A DNA stretch of 64,000 nucleotides, taken from NCBI RefSeq assembly GCF_040276085.1, contig NZ_JBELOK010000004.1, positions 1 through 64,000 on the forward strand. The letters run 5' to 3'. The translations under genes and the position numbers were made by a program. Source of the stretch: Castellaniella sp040276085. GTDB lineage: Bacteria; Pseudomonadota; Gammaproteobacteria; Burkholderiales; Burkholderiaceae_B. This document shows, one piece after another, positions 49,154 through 58,308 of the stretch (its first letter is position 1; each line of letters starts with the position of its first letter). The notes under the pieces were generated by a model. It saw only the letters and a program-made list of their open reading frames with translations. It had not been told where the DNA came from and did no database searches.

Positions 49154-50212
49154 TCAGAAAAGCCCGGGCTCGGTGCCTGGCGCCTCGAGGCCCAGGTGTT
49201 GCCAGCAACGACGTGTCGCCATGCGCCCGCGAGGCGTACGCTGCAGATAGCCGTGCTGGATAAGATAGGGCTCGATGACGTCTTCGATGGTGTCACGTTC
49301 TTCGCCAATGGCCGCTGCAAGGCTGTCTACCCCCACCGGACCACCATCAAACTTGTGCACAATGGCCTCGAGCAATTTGCGATCCATGAGGTCGAGCCCT
49401 TCGGGATCGACCTCGAGCATTGCCAGCGCGGCCTGGGCGGTTTTGGTGTCGATGTGCCCATCGGCACGCACCTCGGCGTAATCGCGTACACGCCGTAGCA
49501 AACGGTTGGCAATACGGGGGGTACCGCGCGAACGGCAGGCGATTTCGGCGGCGCCATCAGGAGTGGTGTGTGCCCCCAGCAAGCCGGCACTGCGCTGAAC
49601 AATATGGGTGAGGTCTTCGGCTGAATAGAACTCGAGCCGCGACACAATGCCAAAGCGATCGCGCAAGGGATTGGTCAGCATCCCGGCGCGCGTGGTGGCA
49701 CCCACCAACGTAAAGGGCTGAAGATCGATCTTGACACTGCGCGCAGCCGGGCCTTCGCCGATAAGGATATCGATCTGGAAGTCTTCGAGAGCCGGGTAGA
49801 GGATTTCTTCGACAACCGGCGACAAACGATGGATCTCGTCGATGAACAGAACATCGTTGCGTTCGAGGTTGGTGAGCATGGCGGCGAGGTCACCCGGACG
49901 CTCGAGGACGGGGCCTGACGTTTGGCGCAGCTGCACGCCCATTTCGTGGGCCACAATGTGGGCCAGCGTGGTTTTACCCAGGCCGGGAGGGCCAAACAGC
50001 AGCACGTGATCGAGAGATTCTCCACGTTTACGGGCAGCGGCAATAAAGATATCCAGTTGCTCACGCACGCGCTGCTGGCCCACGTACTCTTGCAGGGCTT
50101 TGGGCCGCAGGGCGCGCTCGATGGAGTCTTCGGCATGCGAGCTGAGATCAGCTGCCACCAGCCGCGAAGCGGGGAGATCGGGTGCCGACAGGGAATCAGG
50201 TTGTATGGCCAT
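49154..50212 (-). CDS. ruvB: Holliday junction branch-migration ATPase RuvB
   Basis: RuvB is the hexameric motor of branch migration. The 352-residue protein has Walker A LLFGPPGLGKTTLAHIVA, Walker B DVLFIDEIHRL, sensor I VGATTRAG, sensor II RSRGTPRIANRLLRRVRDYA and the C-terminal winged helix (IEPYLIQHGYLQRTPRGRMAT). It is on the opposite strand to ruvC and ruvA, unlike the usual ruvCAB order, and converges with recQ. This probably reflects a local inversion or insertion of recQ. Confidence 0.97.
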   Translation of the reverse strand: MAIQPDSLSAPDLPASRLVAADLSSHAEDSIERALRPKALQEYVGQQRVREQLDIFIAAARKRGESLDHVLLFGPPGLGKTTLAHIVAHEMGVQLRQTSGPVLERPGDLAAMLTNLERNDVLFIDEIHRLSPVVEEILYPALEDFQIDILIGEGPAARSVKIDLQPFTLVGATTRAGMLTNPLRDRFGIVSRLEFYSAEDLTHIVQRSAGLLGAHTTPDGAAEIACRSRGTPRIANRLLRRVRDYAEVRADGHIDTKTAQAALAMLEVDPEGLDLMDRKLLEAIVHKFDGGPVGVDSLAAAIGEERDTIEDVIEPYLIQHGYLQRTPRGRMATRRCWQHLGLEAPGTEPGLF

Positions 50213-50319
50213 CAGATAGGGTGTGCAAAAAAGCGTACCGGCGATGGCGACAGGCCATCAAACTGTTTAAAACCACAGTATATCCCATGCCTTGTGTGTC
50301 CCAACCCCTACTGCCGGGG

Positions 50320-52077
50320 CTAAGGGCGCCGCCGGGGCGACAGCACAAACGCGTCTTCGCTGTCTACCGCACGCTTCAACTGAGAATACCGCTCGAGCAT
50401 GTCTGATTTATAAACCACGCCCAAAAGGCGCGCGGAAGCATCCCGGCTGACCACAGGCAGGCGCTCACCCGAAAAAGCACTGAACTGAGCCTGTGCTTCG
50501 TCCAGATCGAGATCCGGATATAAAGGCTTCACAAAATCCAGCCGCAGCACATCGCCACAGGTTTTGGATCCGACATCGATCTCGCCCAGCATCATACGGG
50601 TGAGATCTTGCTGCGCAATGACCCCCTGCCAGTGGCCGGCTTCATCCACCACATACAGGTACCGCACGGGATAATCCAGAAACATCTCTTGTGCAGCGCG
50701 CACCGGCGAGCTGGTAAGGACAACGGTTTCGGCCGGACGCAGCAGGCTGTCGAGGCGTGCCTGACGCAAGCGCTGACGCAAGGCCTGATTATCCTCGTGG
50801 TGCAAGGTGACGTCATACATCACCGCCTGGGCCAGGCCCCTGGACACGAAATACGCAACTACGCAGGCCAGCACCAGGGGCAGCACCATCTGGTAGCTGA
50901 GCGTCATCTCAAAAATCATCAGGATTGCCATAAACGGCGCACTGGTGGCCGCAGCCAAAAACGCGCCCATCCCCACCAGCGCAAACACGGCCCCATGACC
51001 GGCCAGCATCGGCCAGGCATCTCCAAGGATTTGTCCAAAAAGCACTCCGAAAGCCCCGCCAACAAACAGAGTGGGTGTAAATACGCCGCCCACTGCACCG
51101 GAGCCCGCCGTCAATGCAGTGGCCAGCACCTTGCAAACCAGCATCAGTAATACGGTTTGCCAGGCCCAGTTGTCATGCAGCAAGGACAGCACCACACGGT
51201 TACCGTTGCCCGCCATGTCCGGCAACTGTGTCAGCAAGGCCCCCAGCAGCAGGCCGCCCAGCCCCAGGCGTAAGGGCAAGGACAAACGCGTGCGGGCAAA
51301 CAGGGTTTTAAAGCCGTGCAGGCAGCGCAAAAACTGTGCGGCCCCCACGCCCGCCAGTACCCCCAGGGCCAGACAGGGCAAGAACAGTTCTGGCGGCACC
51401 GCAGACAGATCAGGCATGGGATAGCGGGCGCTGTATTCTCCGGATAGATGCATCACCAGGCTGGAGGACGCCGCCGCCACCAGCAGCGGCCCAAAATTTT
51501 GAAATGACATCGAACCGAGGATGATTTCACCGACGAATACCGCCCCGGCCAAGGGTGCTCCGTAGGCCGCCGATACACCCGCCGCGGCCCCGCAGGCGGC
51601 CAGCAAGCGCAGGCGGGCGGTGTCAATTCTCAGGATGCGGCCCAGCCCTGACGACCAGAGCGCCGCGAGGTGCACCATTGCCCCTTCCCGGCCGATTGAG
51701 CCGCCGGAGGCAACGGTGCACAAAGAAGAGAGGGATCGCAACAGCCCCTGCCCCAGGGACATGCGGCCATCGCCAATTGCCACGGCCTCCATGTAGCCCG
51801 AATGCCGGTCGTTGGAAACACGCTGGGCGGCCAACAGCAGGCCGCCGGCACACACGCCACCCACAGCAGGCACCAACACCTGCAAGCGCCAGTCGAGGCT
51901 GCCCATTACCTGGGTAATCAGCCCTGGTTGCTCGGCAAATATGCGCTGAATGGCATGGATACCTGCATGAAATGCCAGGGTAACCAGCGCCCCTCCCACC
52001 CCGGCCAGTGCCGCCCAGCACAGCATGGCAACCACGCTGCCTGTGTCCAGATTGAGGCGATGGGAGTTGAGGCTCAT
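50320..52077 (-). CDS. ClC-family chloride channel/antiporter with CBS domains
   Basis: The 585-residue protein has the ClC membrane core: the GGSIGREGAMVHLAA motif (the GREGP-like anion site), GAAAGVSAAYGAPLAGAVFVGE and SGAVGGVFTPTLFVGGAFGVLFG. Two CBS domains (from about residue 450) form the cytoplasmic part. The position equivalent to the gating glutamate is Glu in GREGA, kept. Its ATG overlaps the cydB-like stop (TCA/CAT on the top strand), so it is translated with the cyd-like genes. Anion exchange could balance charge for the membrane complex; that is inference. Confidence 0.92.
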   Translation of the reverse strand: MSLNSHRLNLDTGSVVAMLCWAALAGVGGALVTLAFHAGIHAIQRIFAEQPGLITQVMGSLDWRLQVLVPAVGGVCAGGLLLAAQRVSNDRHSGYMEAVAIGDGRMSLGQGLLRSLSSLCTVASGGSIGREGAMVHLAALWSSGLGRILRIDTARLRLLAACGAAAGVSAAYGAPLAGAVFVGEIILGSMSFQNFGPLLVAAASSSLVMHLSGEYSARYPMPDLSAVPPELFLPCLALGVLAGVGAAQFLRCLHGFKTLFARTRLSLPLRLGLGGLLLGALLTQLPDMAGNGNRVVLSLLHDNWAWQTVLLMLVCKVLATALTAGSGAVGGVFTPTLFVGGAFGVLFGQILGDAWPMLAGHGAVFALVGMGAFLAAATSAPFMAILMIFEMTLSYQMVLPLVLACVVAYFVSRGLAQAVMYDVTLHHEDNQALRQRLRQARLDSLLRPAETVVLTSSPVRAAQEMFLDYPVRYLYVVDEAGHWQGVIAQQDLTRMMLGEIDVGSKTCGDVLRLDFVKPLYPDLDLDEAQAQFSAFSGERLPVVSRDASARLLGVVYKSDMLERYSQLKRAVDSEDAFVLSPRRRP

Positions 52078-53123
52078 GGGTGAAAATCCGGCGGGATGGG
52101 CGCGCGAGAACGCCCCACCATGCGCCAATATACCCAGAGGTTGAAAATCAGGGCCACCGGAAACGCAACGACGGTTGCCGACAGGGTAAGCCGCAAAGTG
52201 GCCACTGGCGCCGCCGCATCCCACAGGGTGACCTCATCAAGCACGACATAGGGAAAAAAGCTATACGCGAGGCCAGCCAGCAATACCGTGATGATCACCA
52301 GCACCAGCACATAGGGCATGGCTGACGCCCGGTAGCTTTGCGCAATCATGCGTTGCAGGATCATGTCGGCAAACACAAAACACAGCAGCAGCCCACCCCA
52401 GACCACAAACACGGCAGACCAGTGTTCGCCATCGCCCCACTTGAGAAACACGCCGGCATTGGAAAAATCCAGCACCACCGATAAGCCCACTGCCCCCACG
52501 GCGCTCCAGCGCAGGTTTCGGCGTGCCCAGCCAACAGCCCGGGCACGGAGTTCACCGGCCTCACGCATCATCAGCCAGGCGGCCCCCAAAAGGCTGTAGG
52601 CGGCTACCGCACACAAGCCCATCAACACCGCAAACCCTGTATAGCCGGGGCCGGTTTCGTAAGCCACGGCAACCCGGGCCAGCAGATAGCCATGAGAAAA
52701 GGCCACCAGAATGGCACCCAAACCAAAGCCCAGCTGCCAGCGGCCCTGCTGGTAGGCAGGGGCGCGCAAACGCCACTCGAAGCAGACTGAACGCAGGATC
52801 GTCCCCAAGCCCAGCAACGATAAGGGGAAATACAAGCGTCCCAGGGTTTGCGACCAGCCATAGGGAAACGCCACGGCCCACAGCCCCAGGCCCAGAAACA
52901 GCCAGAACTCGTTGGCATCACGCCAGGGGCCAAGCAAGGACAGCATGCGCGGACGCAGGGCAGCAGGCGCCACCAGCGACAGACACCCCACTCCGATGTC
53001 AAAGCCGTCCAGCACAACCCCTGCCACCAAAATGGCAAAGAATATGCCCATCAGGGCCAGAGGCATCCAGAACGCGGGGTCTTGTGCGCCCAGCCCCACC
53101 AGGGCTGCGAGAGAATCGATCAT
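52074..53123 (-). CDS. Cytochrome bd-type subunit II (CydB-like)
   Basis: The 349-residue membrane protein has eight to nine helices and CydB family features: GVVLDGFDIGVGCLSLV near the N-terminus, then GPWRDANEFWLFLGLGLWAVAFP (compare the W-D-GNEVWL motif, with D and NE kept) and RSVCFEWR. In the canonical oxidase this subunit carries no haem and supports CydA. Its partner here is a CydA lacking haem ligands. The start at 53123 overlaps the cydA-like stop by 4 nt; upstream in-frame residues belong to another frame. Confidence 0.88.
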   Translation of the reverse strand: MIDSLAALVGLGAQDPAFWMPLALMGIFFAILVAGVVLDGFDIGVGCLSLVAPAALRPRMLSLLGPWRDANEFWLFLGLGLWAVAFPYGWSQTLGRLYFPLSLLGLGTILRSVCFEWRLRAPAYQQGRWQLGFGLGAILVAFSHGYLLARVAVAYETGPGYTGFAVLMGLCAVAAYSLLGAAWLMMREAGELRARAVGWARRNLRWSAVGAVGLSVVLDFSNAGVFLKWGDGEHWSAVFVVWGGLLLCFVFADMILQRMIAQSYRASAMPYVLVLVIITVLLAGLAYSFFPYVVLDEVTLWDAAAPVATLRLTLSATVVAFPVALIFNLWVYWRMVGRSRAPIPPDFHP

Positions 53124-54481
53124 GCACGCCCCCGATGCCGGGCCACCGGCACCACACCATATCGCAAGGTATGGCCCAGCAACTGACGAAAGCCCAGCGC
53201 CAATGCCGCATAGACCACCAGTTGCACAAGCAGTATGGCCCACAAGGTGCCGGCATCCTGCGCCGCACCGATCTGGCGAAAAGTGACAGCACCTTCGACA
53301 GCATAGGGCAGACTGCCTATCAGCAGGTGGGTCCAGCCGGCAACCTGCACAGCCAACGCCAGCCAGAGGCTGGTGTGCAGCATGTTCCGCCTGGCTGCAG
53401 ACAGGCTGTCGGGCTCGAATCCCAGACGACGAGCCAGCCAGAAGGCCCACAGGGCAAGCAGGAAGAGCACACTGGTAAACACAAGGGCAAGCCGCGAAGA
53501 GGCAAACGTAATCCACACTGGTGGCCTCACGCCGATCAACTCGTTCAGGCCAGTTAACACCTGATTGCTGACGGTGGCGGGCGGGCCGGACTCTGTGGCT
53601 GGTGGTAAAAAACTTTGCGGCAGGGCTGGCCCCTTGAGGGACCAATGGCTATCACCGGCCGGCACATCCAGCCAGGCAAATAACGCCGGGCGGACCGGCG
53701 GGCCACTTTGCCATTGTGGCAAAGTGGCTGCCAAACGCGCAGGCTGTACAGGCAAAAGCTGACGTCCCAGCTGGGTTGCCAGGGCCAGCTGCAGCACAAT
53801 CATCAACAGCAGCAGCCAGGTGGCGCCTGCAAACACAGTACGGTCGCCTTCGTCACTGGGGCGCGCGCGCGTGCGCTGCGCAGTAACGGCCAGCATCAAT
53901 GCAGCCACCAGCATCAGGCCGCCGGTGAGCAGCAGTCCAAACATCTCGGGGGCCACACCGCCAAACAGCAGCACCGCCCAATCGGTAATCTGATAGTGAT
54001 TTTCTGTGGACAGCGTGCCCACAGGCCGTTGCATCCAGGCCAGCAGTACCATCAGCCACCACGCGGTCAGGGAGGCACCCACGGCTACCATCCCCACAAC
54101 CGTGGTGTGCGCCGCCCCCGATAAAGTGCGTTGCCCATAAAGCATGGCGCCCAGGAAACAGGACTTGAAAACAAAGGCGGTGAGGACAGCCAGCGCCACC
54201 AATGGCCCGACGACCTCACCCATGCGATCCATCAGCAATGGCCACAAGGTGCCCAGCTGCAGCAGCAAGGGCAAACTGGTGGCAAACCCGACAATCAGGG
54301 CCAGCGCGTAAATGCGCACCCAGAAGCGGTACGCCAGCAATGCGGCGTTTTTTCGGCGTGCCTGTACGCGCAGGACGAACAGCACCCACGCCAACCCGAG
54401 CTCTAGCGCCAGGAAGAACAACATGAACCCCAGGCCCAAATAGAACTGGGTAAGCGACAGAACCCATGCGGTTTGAGTCAT
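53120..54481 (-). CDS. CydA-like cytochrome bd subunit I without haem ligands
   Basis: The 453-residue membrane protein aligns with CydA: QF near residue 12, GFATSL, GxxVGP, a conserved AWMQRPVG (E. coli GWMQNP) at about 148-155, and a shortened Q-loop (VQPARLAATLPQW). Residues that define the oxidase are gone: His19 is Met20, Glu99 is Ala98, Glu107 is Lys106, His186 is a Leu, and Lys252/Glu257 of the Q-loop are replaced. It therefore probably does not bind the b595/d/b558 haems in the normal way. It leads an overlapping three-gene operon. Length (453 versus 522) reflects a shorter Q-loop. Alternative: a transport or assembly role rather than oxygen reduction. Confidence 0.85.
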   Translation of the reverse strand: MTQTAWVLSLTQFYLGLGFMLFFLALELGLAWVLFVLRVQARRKNAALLAYRFWVRIYALALIVGFATSLPLLLQLGTLWPLLMDRMGEVVGPLVALAVLTAFVFKSCFLGAMLYGQRTLSGAAHTTVVGMVAVGASLTAWWLMVLLAWMQRPVGTLSTENHYQITDWAVLLFGGVAPEMFGLLLTGGLMLVAALMLAVTAQRTRARPSDEGDRTVFAGATWLLLLMIVLQLALATQLGRQLLPVQPARLAATLPQWQSGPPVRPALFAWLDVPAGDSHWSLKGPALPQSFLPPATESGPPATVSNQVLTGLNELIGVRPPVWITFASSRLALVFTSVLFLLALWAFWLARRLGFEPDSLSAARRNMLHTSLWLALAVQVAGWTHLLIGSLPYAVEGAVTFRQIGAAQDAGTLWAILLVQLVVYAALALGFRQLLGHTLRYGVVPVARHRGRA

Positions 54482-54513
54482 AATGTGCGCTAGTTTATTA
54501 TGCAGCGGATTGT

Positions 54514-56265
54514 ATGACCACCGACGTCGCGCCTGTTTCCAATTTTTTGCGCACTATTATTGATAACGACCTGAAATCTGGTCGCTACCACGGACGGCAC
54601 TGGGCGCCGCCGCCGTGCGATGCGCAAGCCCGCCTGGCCGCAGCCCCCGATACTGCCCGGATCCGAACGCGTTTCCCGCCCGAGCCCAATGGCTATCTGC
54701 ATATCGGCCACGCCAAAAGCATCTGCCTTAATTTTGGCTTGGCCCACGATTACGCCGGTGTTTGCCACCTGCGCTTTGACGACACCAACCCCGAGAAAGA
54801 AGAGGACGAGTACGTCCACGCCATCATCGAGATGGTACGCTGGTTGGGGTTCGATTGGGTCAATAACGGCACATCTCACCAATATTTCGCCAGCGACTAC
54901 TTCGAAACTCTGTACGGCTTTGCCGAAGCGCTTGTTCAGGCAGGCCACGCCTACGTCGACGAGCAGTCAGCCGACGACATGCGGGCTACCCGGGGGACGC
55001 TCACCGAGCCAGGCACCAACTCACCCTGGCGCGACCGCCCTGCCGCAGAGTCCCTGGCGTTGCTGCGCGACATGCGGGCCGGCAAGTTTCCCGATGGTCA
55101 GATGGCCCTGCGGGCACGCATCGATATGGCTTCGCCCAATATCAATTTGCGAGACCCCGTCCTGTACCGCATCCGCCATGCCAGCCATCACCGCACAGGT
55201 GACACCTGGTGCATTTACCCGATGTACGCGTGGGCGCACCCCGTAGAAGACGCCCTCGAGGGCATCACGCACAGCATCTGCACGCTCGAGTTCGAAGATC
55301 AACGTCCTTTTTACGACTGGATTCTCAACCGCCTGGCCGAACTCGGCCAATTGGCAGAGCCGCTGCCCCATCAACACGAGTTTTCGCGCCTGAACCTCAG
55401 CTACGTGGTCACCAGCAAGCGCAAGCTGCGCCAGCTGGTTACCGAAGGCCATGTCAACGGCTGGGACGACCCTCGCCTGCCAACCCTGGCGGGCCTGCGT
55501 CGGCGCGGTTATACACCGGGTGCCATCCGTCTGTTCTGCGAGCGCCTGGGTGTCTCCAAATCCGATTCACGCATTGATTACAGCGTGCTCGAGCAAGCCC
55601 TGCGCGACGATCTCGATCCGGTTGCCGCGCGCGCCGTGGCGGTGCTCGATCCCCTCAAATTGATCATCACCAATTTCCCCGAAGACCACATCGAGCCCTG
55701 CTCCGCGCCCATCAACCCGCACCAGCCAGAGGCCGGCTCACGCCAGTTTCCGCTCAGCCGCGAGCTCTGGATCGAACGCGACGATTTCCGCGAAGACCCA
55801 CCAAAAAAATACTTCCGGCTCTTTCCGGGTAATCTCGTCCGTCTCAAATACGGCTACGTGGTGCGCTGCACCGGCTGCGTTAAAGATGCCAACGGCGTGG
55901 TCACCGAGGTGCAGTGCGAATACCTGCCCGACACGCGCAGCGGCACACCGGGGGCCGATTCGGTCAAGGTCAAGGGTGCCATCACCTGGATCAGCGCCGC
56001 ACACGCCATCCCGGCCGAAATCCGCCTGTACGACCGCCTGTTTCGCGACGCCCATCCCGATCGCGGCGACCAGGACTTCCTGCAAGCACTCAACCCGGAG
56101 TCCTGCCGCGTCGTGCACGGCTGGCTGGAGCCCGGCACCAACACAGAAGCCGGTACCAGCTGGCAATTCGAGCGCCTGGGTTACTTTGTGGCCGACCGCC
56201 ACGACTCCTCACCCGAGCATCCGGTCATCAATCGTGCAGTCACCCTGCGCGACACCTGGGTATAA
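54514..56265 (+). CDS. glnS: Glutaminyl-tRNA synthetase
   Basis: The 583-residue class I synthetase has RTRFPPEPNGYLHIGHAKS (HIGH 63-66), LRFDDTNPEKE, HNRRGWDDPRLPTL-like NGWDDPRLPTLAGLRRRGY, and the KMSKS counterpart VVTSKRKL (about residues 292-299). The C-terminal beta-barrel recognises the anticodon. Length is normal. It is followed by minC at 6 nt, so it may share its promoter. Confidence 0.97.
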   Translation: MTTDVAPVSNFLRTIIDNDLKSGRYHGRHWAPPPCDAQARLAAAPDTARIRTRFPPEPNGYLHIGHAKSICLNFGLAHDYAGVCHLRFDDTNPEKEEDEYVHAIIEMVRWLGFDWVNNGTSHQYFASDYFETLYGFAEALVQAGHAYVDEQSADDMRATRGTLTEPGTNSPWRDRPAAESLALLRDMRAGKFPDGQMALRARIDMASPNINLRDPVLYRIRHASHHRTGDTWCIYPMYAWAHPVEDALEGITHSICTLEFEDQRPFYDWILNRLAELGQLAEPLPHQHEFSRLNLSYVVTSKRKLRQLVTEGHVNGWDDPRLPTLAGLRRRGYTPGAIRLFCERLGVSKSDSRIDYSVLEQALRDDLDPVAARAVAVLDPLKLIITNFPEDHIEPCSAPINPHQPEAGSRQFPLSRELWIERDDFREDPPKKYFRLFPGNLVRLKYGYVVRCTGCVKDANGVVTEVQCEYLPDTRSGTPGADSVKVKGAITWISAAHAIPAEIRLYDRLFRDAHPDRGDQDFLQALNPESCRVVHGWLEPGTNTEAGTSWQFERLGYFVADRHDSSPEHPVINRAVTLRDTWV

Positions 56266-56271
56266 ACGCCC

Positions 56272-57048
56272 ATGGCCAATCGTTCTGAAGCCCTCGACTT
56301 CAAAAGTGCCACGCTCTACACCTTGCGTGCAGTGCTGCACACGCCCGACACCAAGGCTTTGCTGCAAGCGCTTCAGCAGCGCATGCAGCAAAGCGCCGGT
56401 TTCTACGAAAACGAAGCCATCATCCTGGATGCCCAGGGTCTGGATCAGGCACCCGACTGGAAAGCCCTGGTGTCAGCCATGCGCAAGCACCAGCTCTATC
56501 CCATCGGGGTTCAGGGCAGCGACGACATCGCCGCCTCGGCCCTGAAAGCGGGCCTGCCGCTCCTGGACGCTTCCGCCAGCCGGGCAAGTTCAGCCACTGG
56601 TAACACAACAGAATCACCCCCCACACCCGAGGCTGAGGCCACACCGACACAGGCCAAGGCAGCCAACCCGGCGGACATCGCCCCCAGCCCCGAACCGGCA
56701 AACACACCATCTGTTGCTGCGCCCACCATGGTGATCCGCCACCCCTTGCGTTCAGGTCAGCGTATTTACGCACGAGGGGGCGACCTCATCGTCATGGGGG
56801 TGGTCAGCCAGGGCGCGGAAGTCATTGCCGACGGCCATATCCATGTGTACGGGCCGCTACGCGGCAAGGCGATCGCAGGGGCACAAGGCCGGACCGACGC
56901 CATGATTCTCACCACACAACTCGATCCCGAGCTGCTGGCCATCGCCGGGGTTTACCGGGTGGTCGAGACACGGCTGCCCGACTCATTGCATAATCAGGCG
57001 GCACAAGTGGCACTGGATGGCGATACATTGCGCATCCGTACACTCTGA
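56272..57048 (+). CDS. minC: Septum site-determining protein MinC
   Basis: The 258-residue division inhibitor has the N-terminal FtsZ-acting domain (residues 1-105) and the C-terminal beta-helix that binds MinD (HPLRSGQRIYARGGDLIVMGVVSQGAEVIADGHIHVYGPLRGKA, quoted in parts in the family). A Pro/Ala-rich linker of about 50 residues joins them, longer than in E. coli. It heads the minCDE cluster, with a 109-nt gap before minD. Confidence 0.95.
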   Translation: MANRSEALDFKSATLYTLRAVLHTPDTKALLQALQQRMQQSAGFYENEAIILDAQGLDQAPDWKALVSAMRKHQLYPIGVQGSDDIAASALKAGLPLLDASASRASSATGNTTESPPTPEAEATPTQAKAANPADIAPSPEPANTPSVAAPTMVIRHPLRSGQRIYARGGDLIVMGVVSQGAEVIADGHIHVYGPLRGKAIAGAQGRTDAMILTTQLDPELLAIAGVYRVVETRLPDSLHNQAAQVALDGDTLRIRTL

Positions 57049-57157
57049 TGCATCTTTGGTCACACGGTGATACCTCTCACTGGCGGCCACGACACAACCT
57101 CAACGACATTTTGCTTTACGATGTCATGAATTTTGAACACAGGGGAATACCGACACC

Positions 57158-57973
57158 ATGGCGCGCATCGTTGTAGTCACTTCCGGCAAGGGCGGTGTGG
57201 GTAAAACCACTTCCAGTGCCAGCTTCTCCGCCGGCCTCGCCATGCGGGGACACAAAACCGTGGTTATCGACTTCGACGTCGGCTTGCGTAACCTGGATCT
57301 CATCATGGGCTGCGAACGCCGGGTCGTCTACGACTTCGTCAATGTCATCCAGGGTGAAGCCACACTGAACCAGGCACTGATTCGCGACAAGCAAGTTGAT
57401 ACGCTGTATATCCTCCCGGCCTCACAAACGCGAGACAAAGACGCGCTTACCCGCGAGGGCGTCGAAAAAGTGCTCGACGATCTCCAGGCCATGGATTTCG
57501 AATACATTGTCTGCGATTCTCCCGCCGGTATCGAAACCGGGGCAGTGATGGCCTCGTATTTTGCAGATGACGCATTGGTGGTTACCAACCCCGAGGTCTC
57601 TTCGGTGCGCGACTCCGACCGCATCCTGGGGATTCTCTCGGCAAAATCCCGGCGCGCCGAGAAAGGCGAAGAGCCCATCAAAGAGCACTTGCTGCTTACC
57701 CGCTACAACGCCAAGCGCGTGGCCGACGGCGAAATGCTGTCGCTGGGCGACATCGAAGACATCCTGCGGATCCGCCTGATCGGCGTCATCCCCGAGTCCG
57801 AGATCGTGCTGCAAGCCTCCAACGAAGGCGTGCCCGCCATCCACAAAAACGAATCCGACGTGGCCCAGGCCTATCAGGACGTCGTCGCGCGCTATCTGGG
57901 CGAAGACAAGCCATTGCGTTTTGTCGACTACGAAAAACCTGGTCTGTTCAAGCGGCTTTTCAGGGGTAAATAA
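57158..57973 (+). CDS. minD: Septum site-determining ATPase MinD
   Basis: The 271-residue ATPase oscillates between poles and recruits MinC. The deviant Walker A GKGGVGKTT (residues 10-18), VIDFDVGLRNLDLIMG, and VCDSPAGIE are present. The C-terminal amphipathic membrane helix is FKRLFRGK. It is 2 nt before minE. Confidence 0.98.
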   Translation: MARIVVVTSGKGGVGKTTSSASFSAGLAMRGHKTVVIDFDVGLRNLDLIMGCERRVVYDFVNVIQGEATLNQALIRDKQVDTLYILPASQTRDKDALTREGVEKVLDDLQAMDFEYIVCDSPAGIETGAVMASYFADDALVVTNPEVSSVRDSDRILGILSAKSRRAEKGEEPIKEHLLLTRYNAKRVADGEMLSLGDIEDILRIRLIGVIPESEIVLQASNEGVPAIHKNESDVAQAYQDVVARYLGEDKPLRFVDYEKPGLFKRLFRGK

Positions 57974-57975
57974 GC

Positions 57976-58239
57976 ATGTCGATTTTCGATTTCCTGCGCG
58001 GCCAAAAAAAGACCTCTGCCAGTATCGCCAAGAACCGCCTGCAGCTCATTCTTATCAACGAGCGCAGCAGCGACCGCAGCCCTGATTTCATGCAGCAAAT
58101 GCAGCAAGAACTGATTGCGGTTATTTCAAAATACGTACAAATCAACCCTGACGACATCAAGGTCAACCTCGACCGCCAGGACTCCCTGGACGTCCTCGAA
58201 GTCAAGATCGAAATGCCTCAGGCAGACGCCCGCAGCTAA
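57976..58239 (+). CDS. minE: Cell division topological factor MinE
   Basis: The 87-residue protein stimulates MinD ATPase. The N-terminal amphipathic helix MSIFDFLRGQKK and the anti-MinCD segment (IAKNRLQLILINERSS) precede the dimer domain (LIAVISKYVQINPDDIKVNL). Length is as in E. coli (88). Confidence 0.97.
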   Translation: MSIFDFLRGQKKTSASIAKNRLQLILINERSSDRSPDFMQQMQQELIAVISKYVQINPDDIKVNLDRQDSLDVLEVKIEMPQADARS

Positions 58240-58257
58240 GGCAGCTTATACCAACCG

Positions 58258-58283
58258 CAAGGCCCGCCTCCGCGCGGGCCTTG
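58258..58283 (+). terminator. Terminator after minE
   Basis: CAAGGCCCGC and GCGGGCCTTG form a perfect 10-bp stem with a 6-base loop, 19 nt after the minE stop. The T-run is short (TTGTGCTT), so termination may be partial. Confidence 0.7.
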
Positions 58284-58308
58284 TGCTTGCCAGGCCACTC
58301 TCAGCCAA

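Noticed and set aside
50320..54481. Normal quinol oxidase operon (cydAB) annotation
   Set aside because: The CydA haem and quinol residues are replaced, so calling it a functional cytochrome bd oxidase would overstate the evidence.
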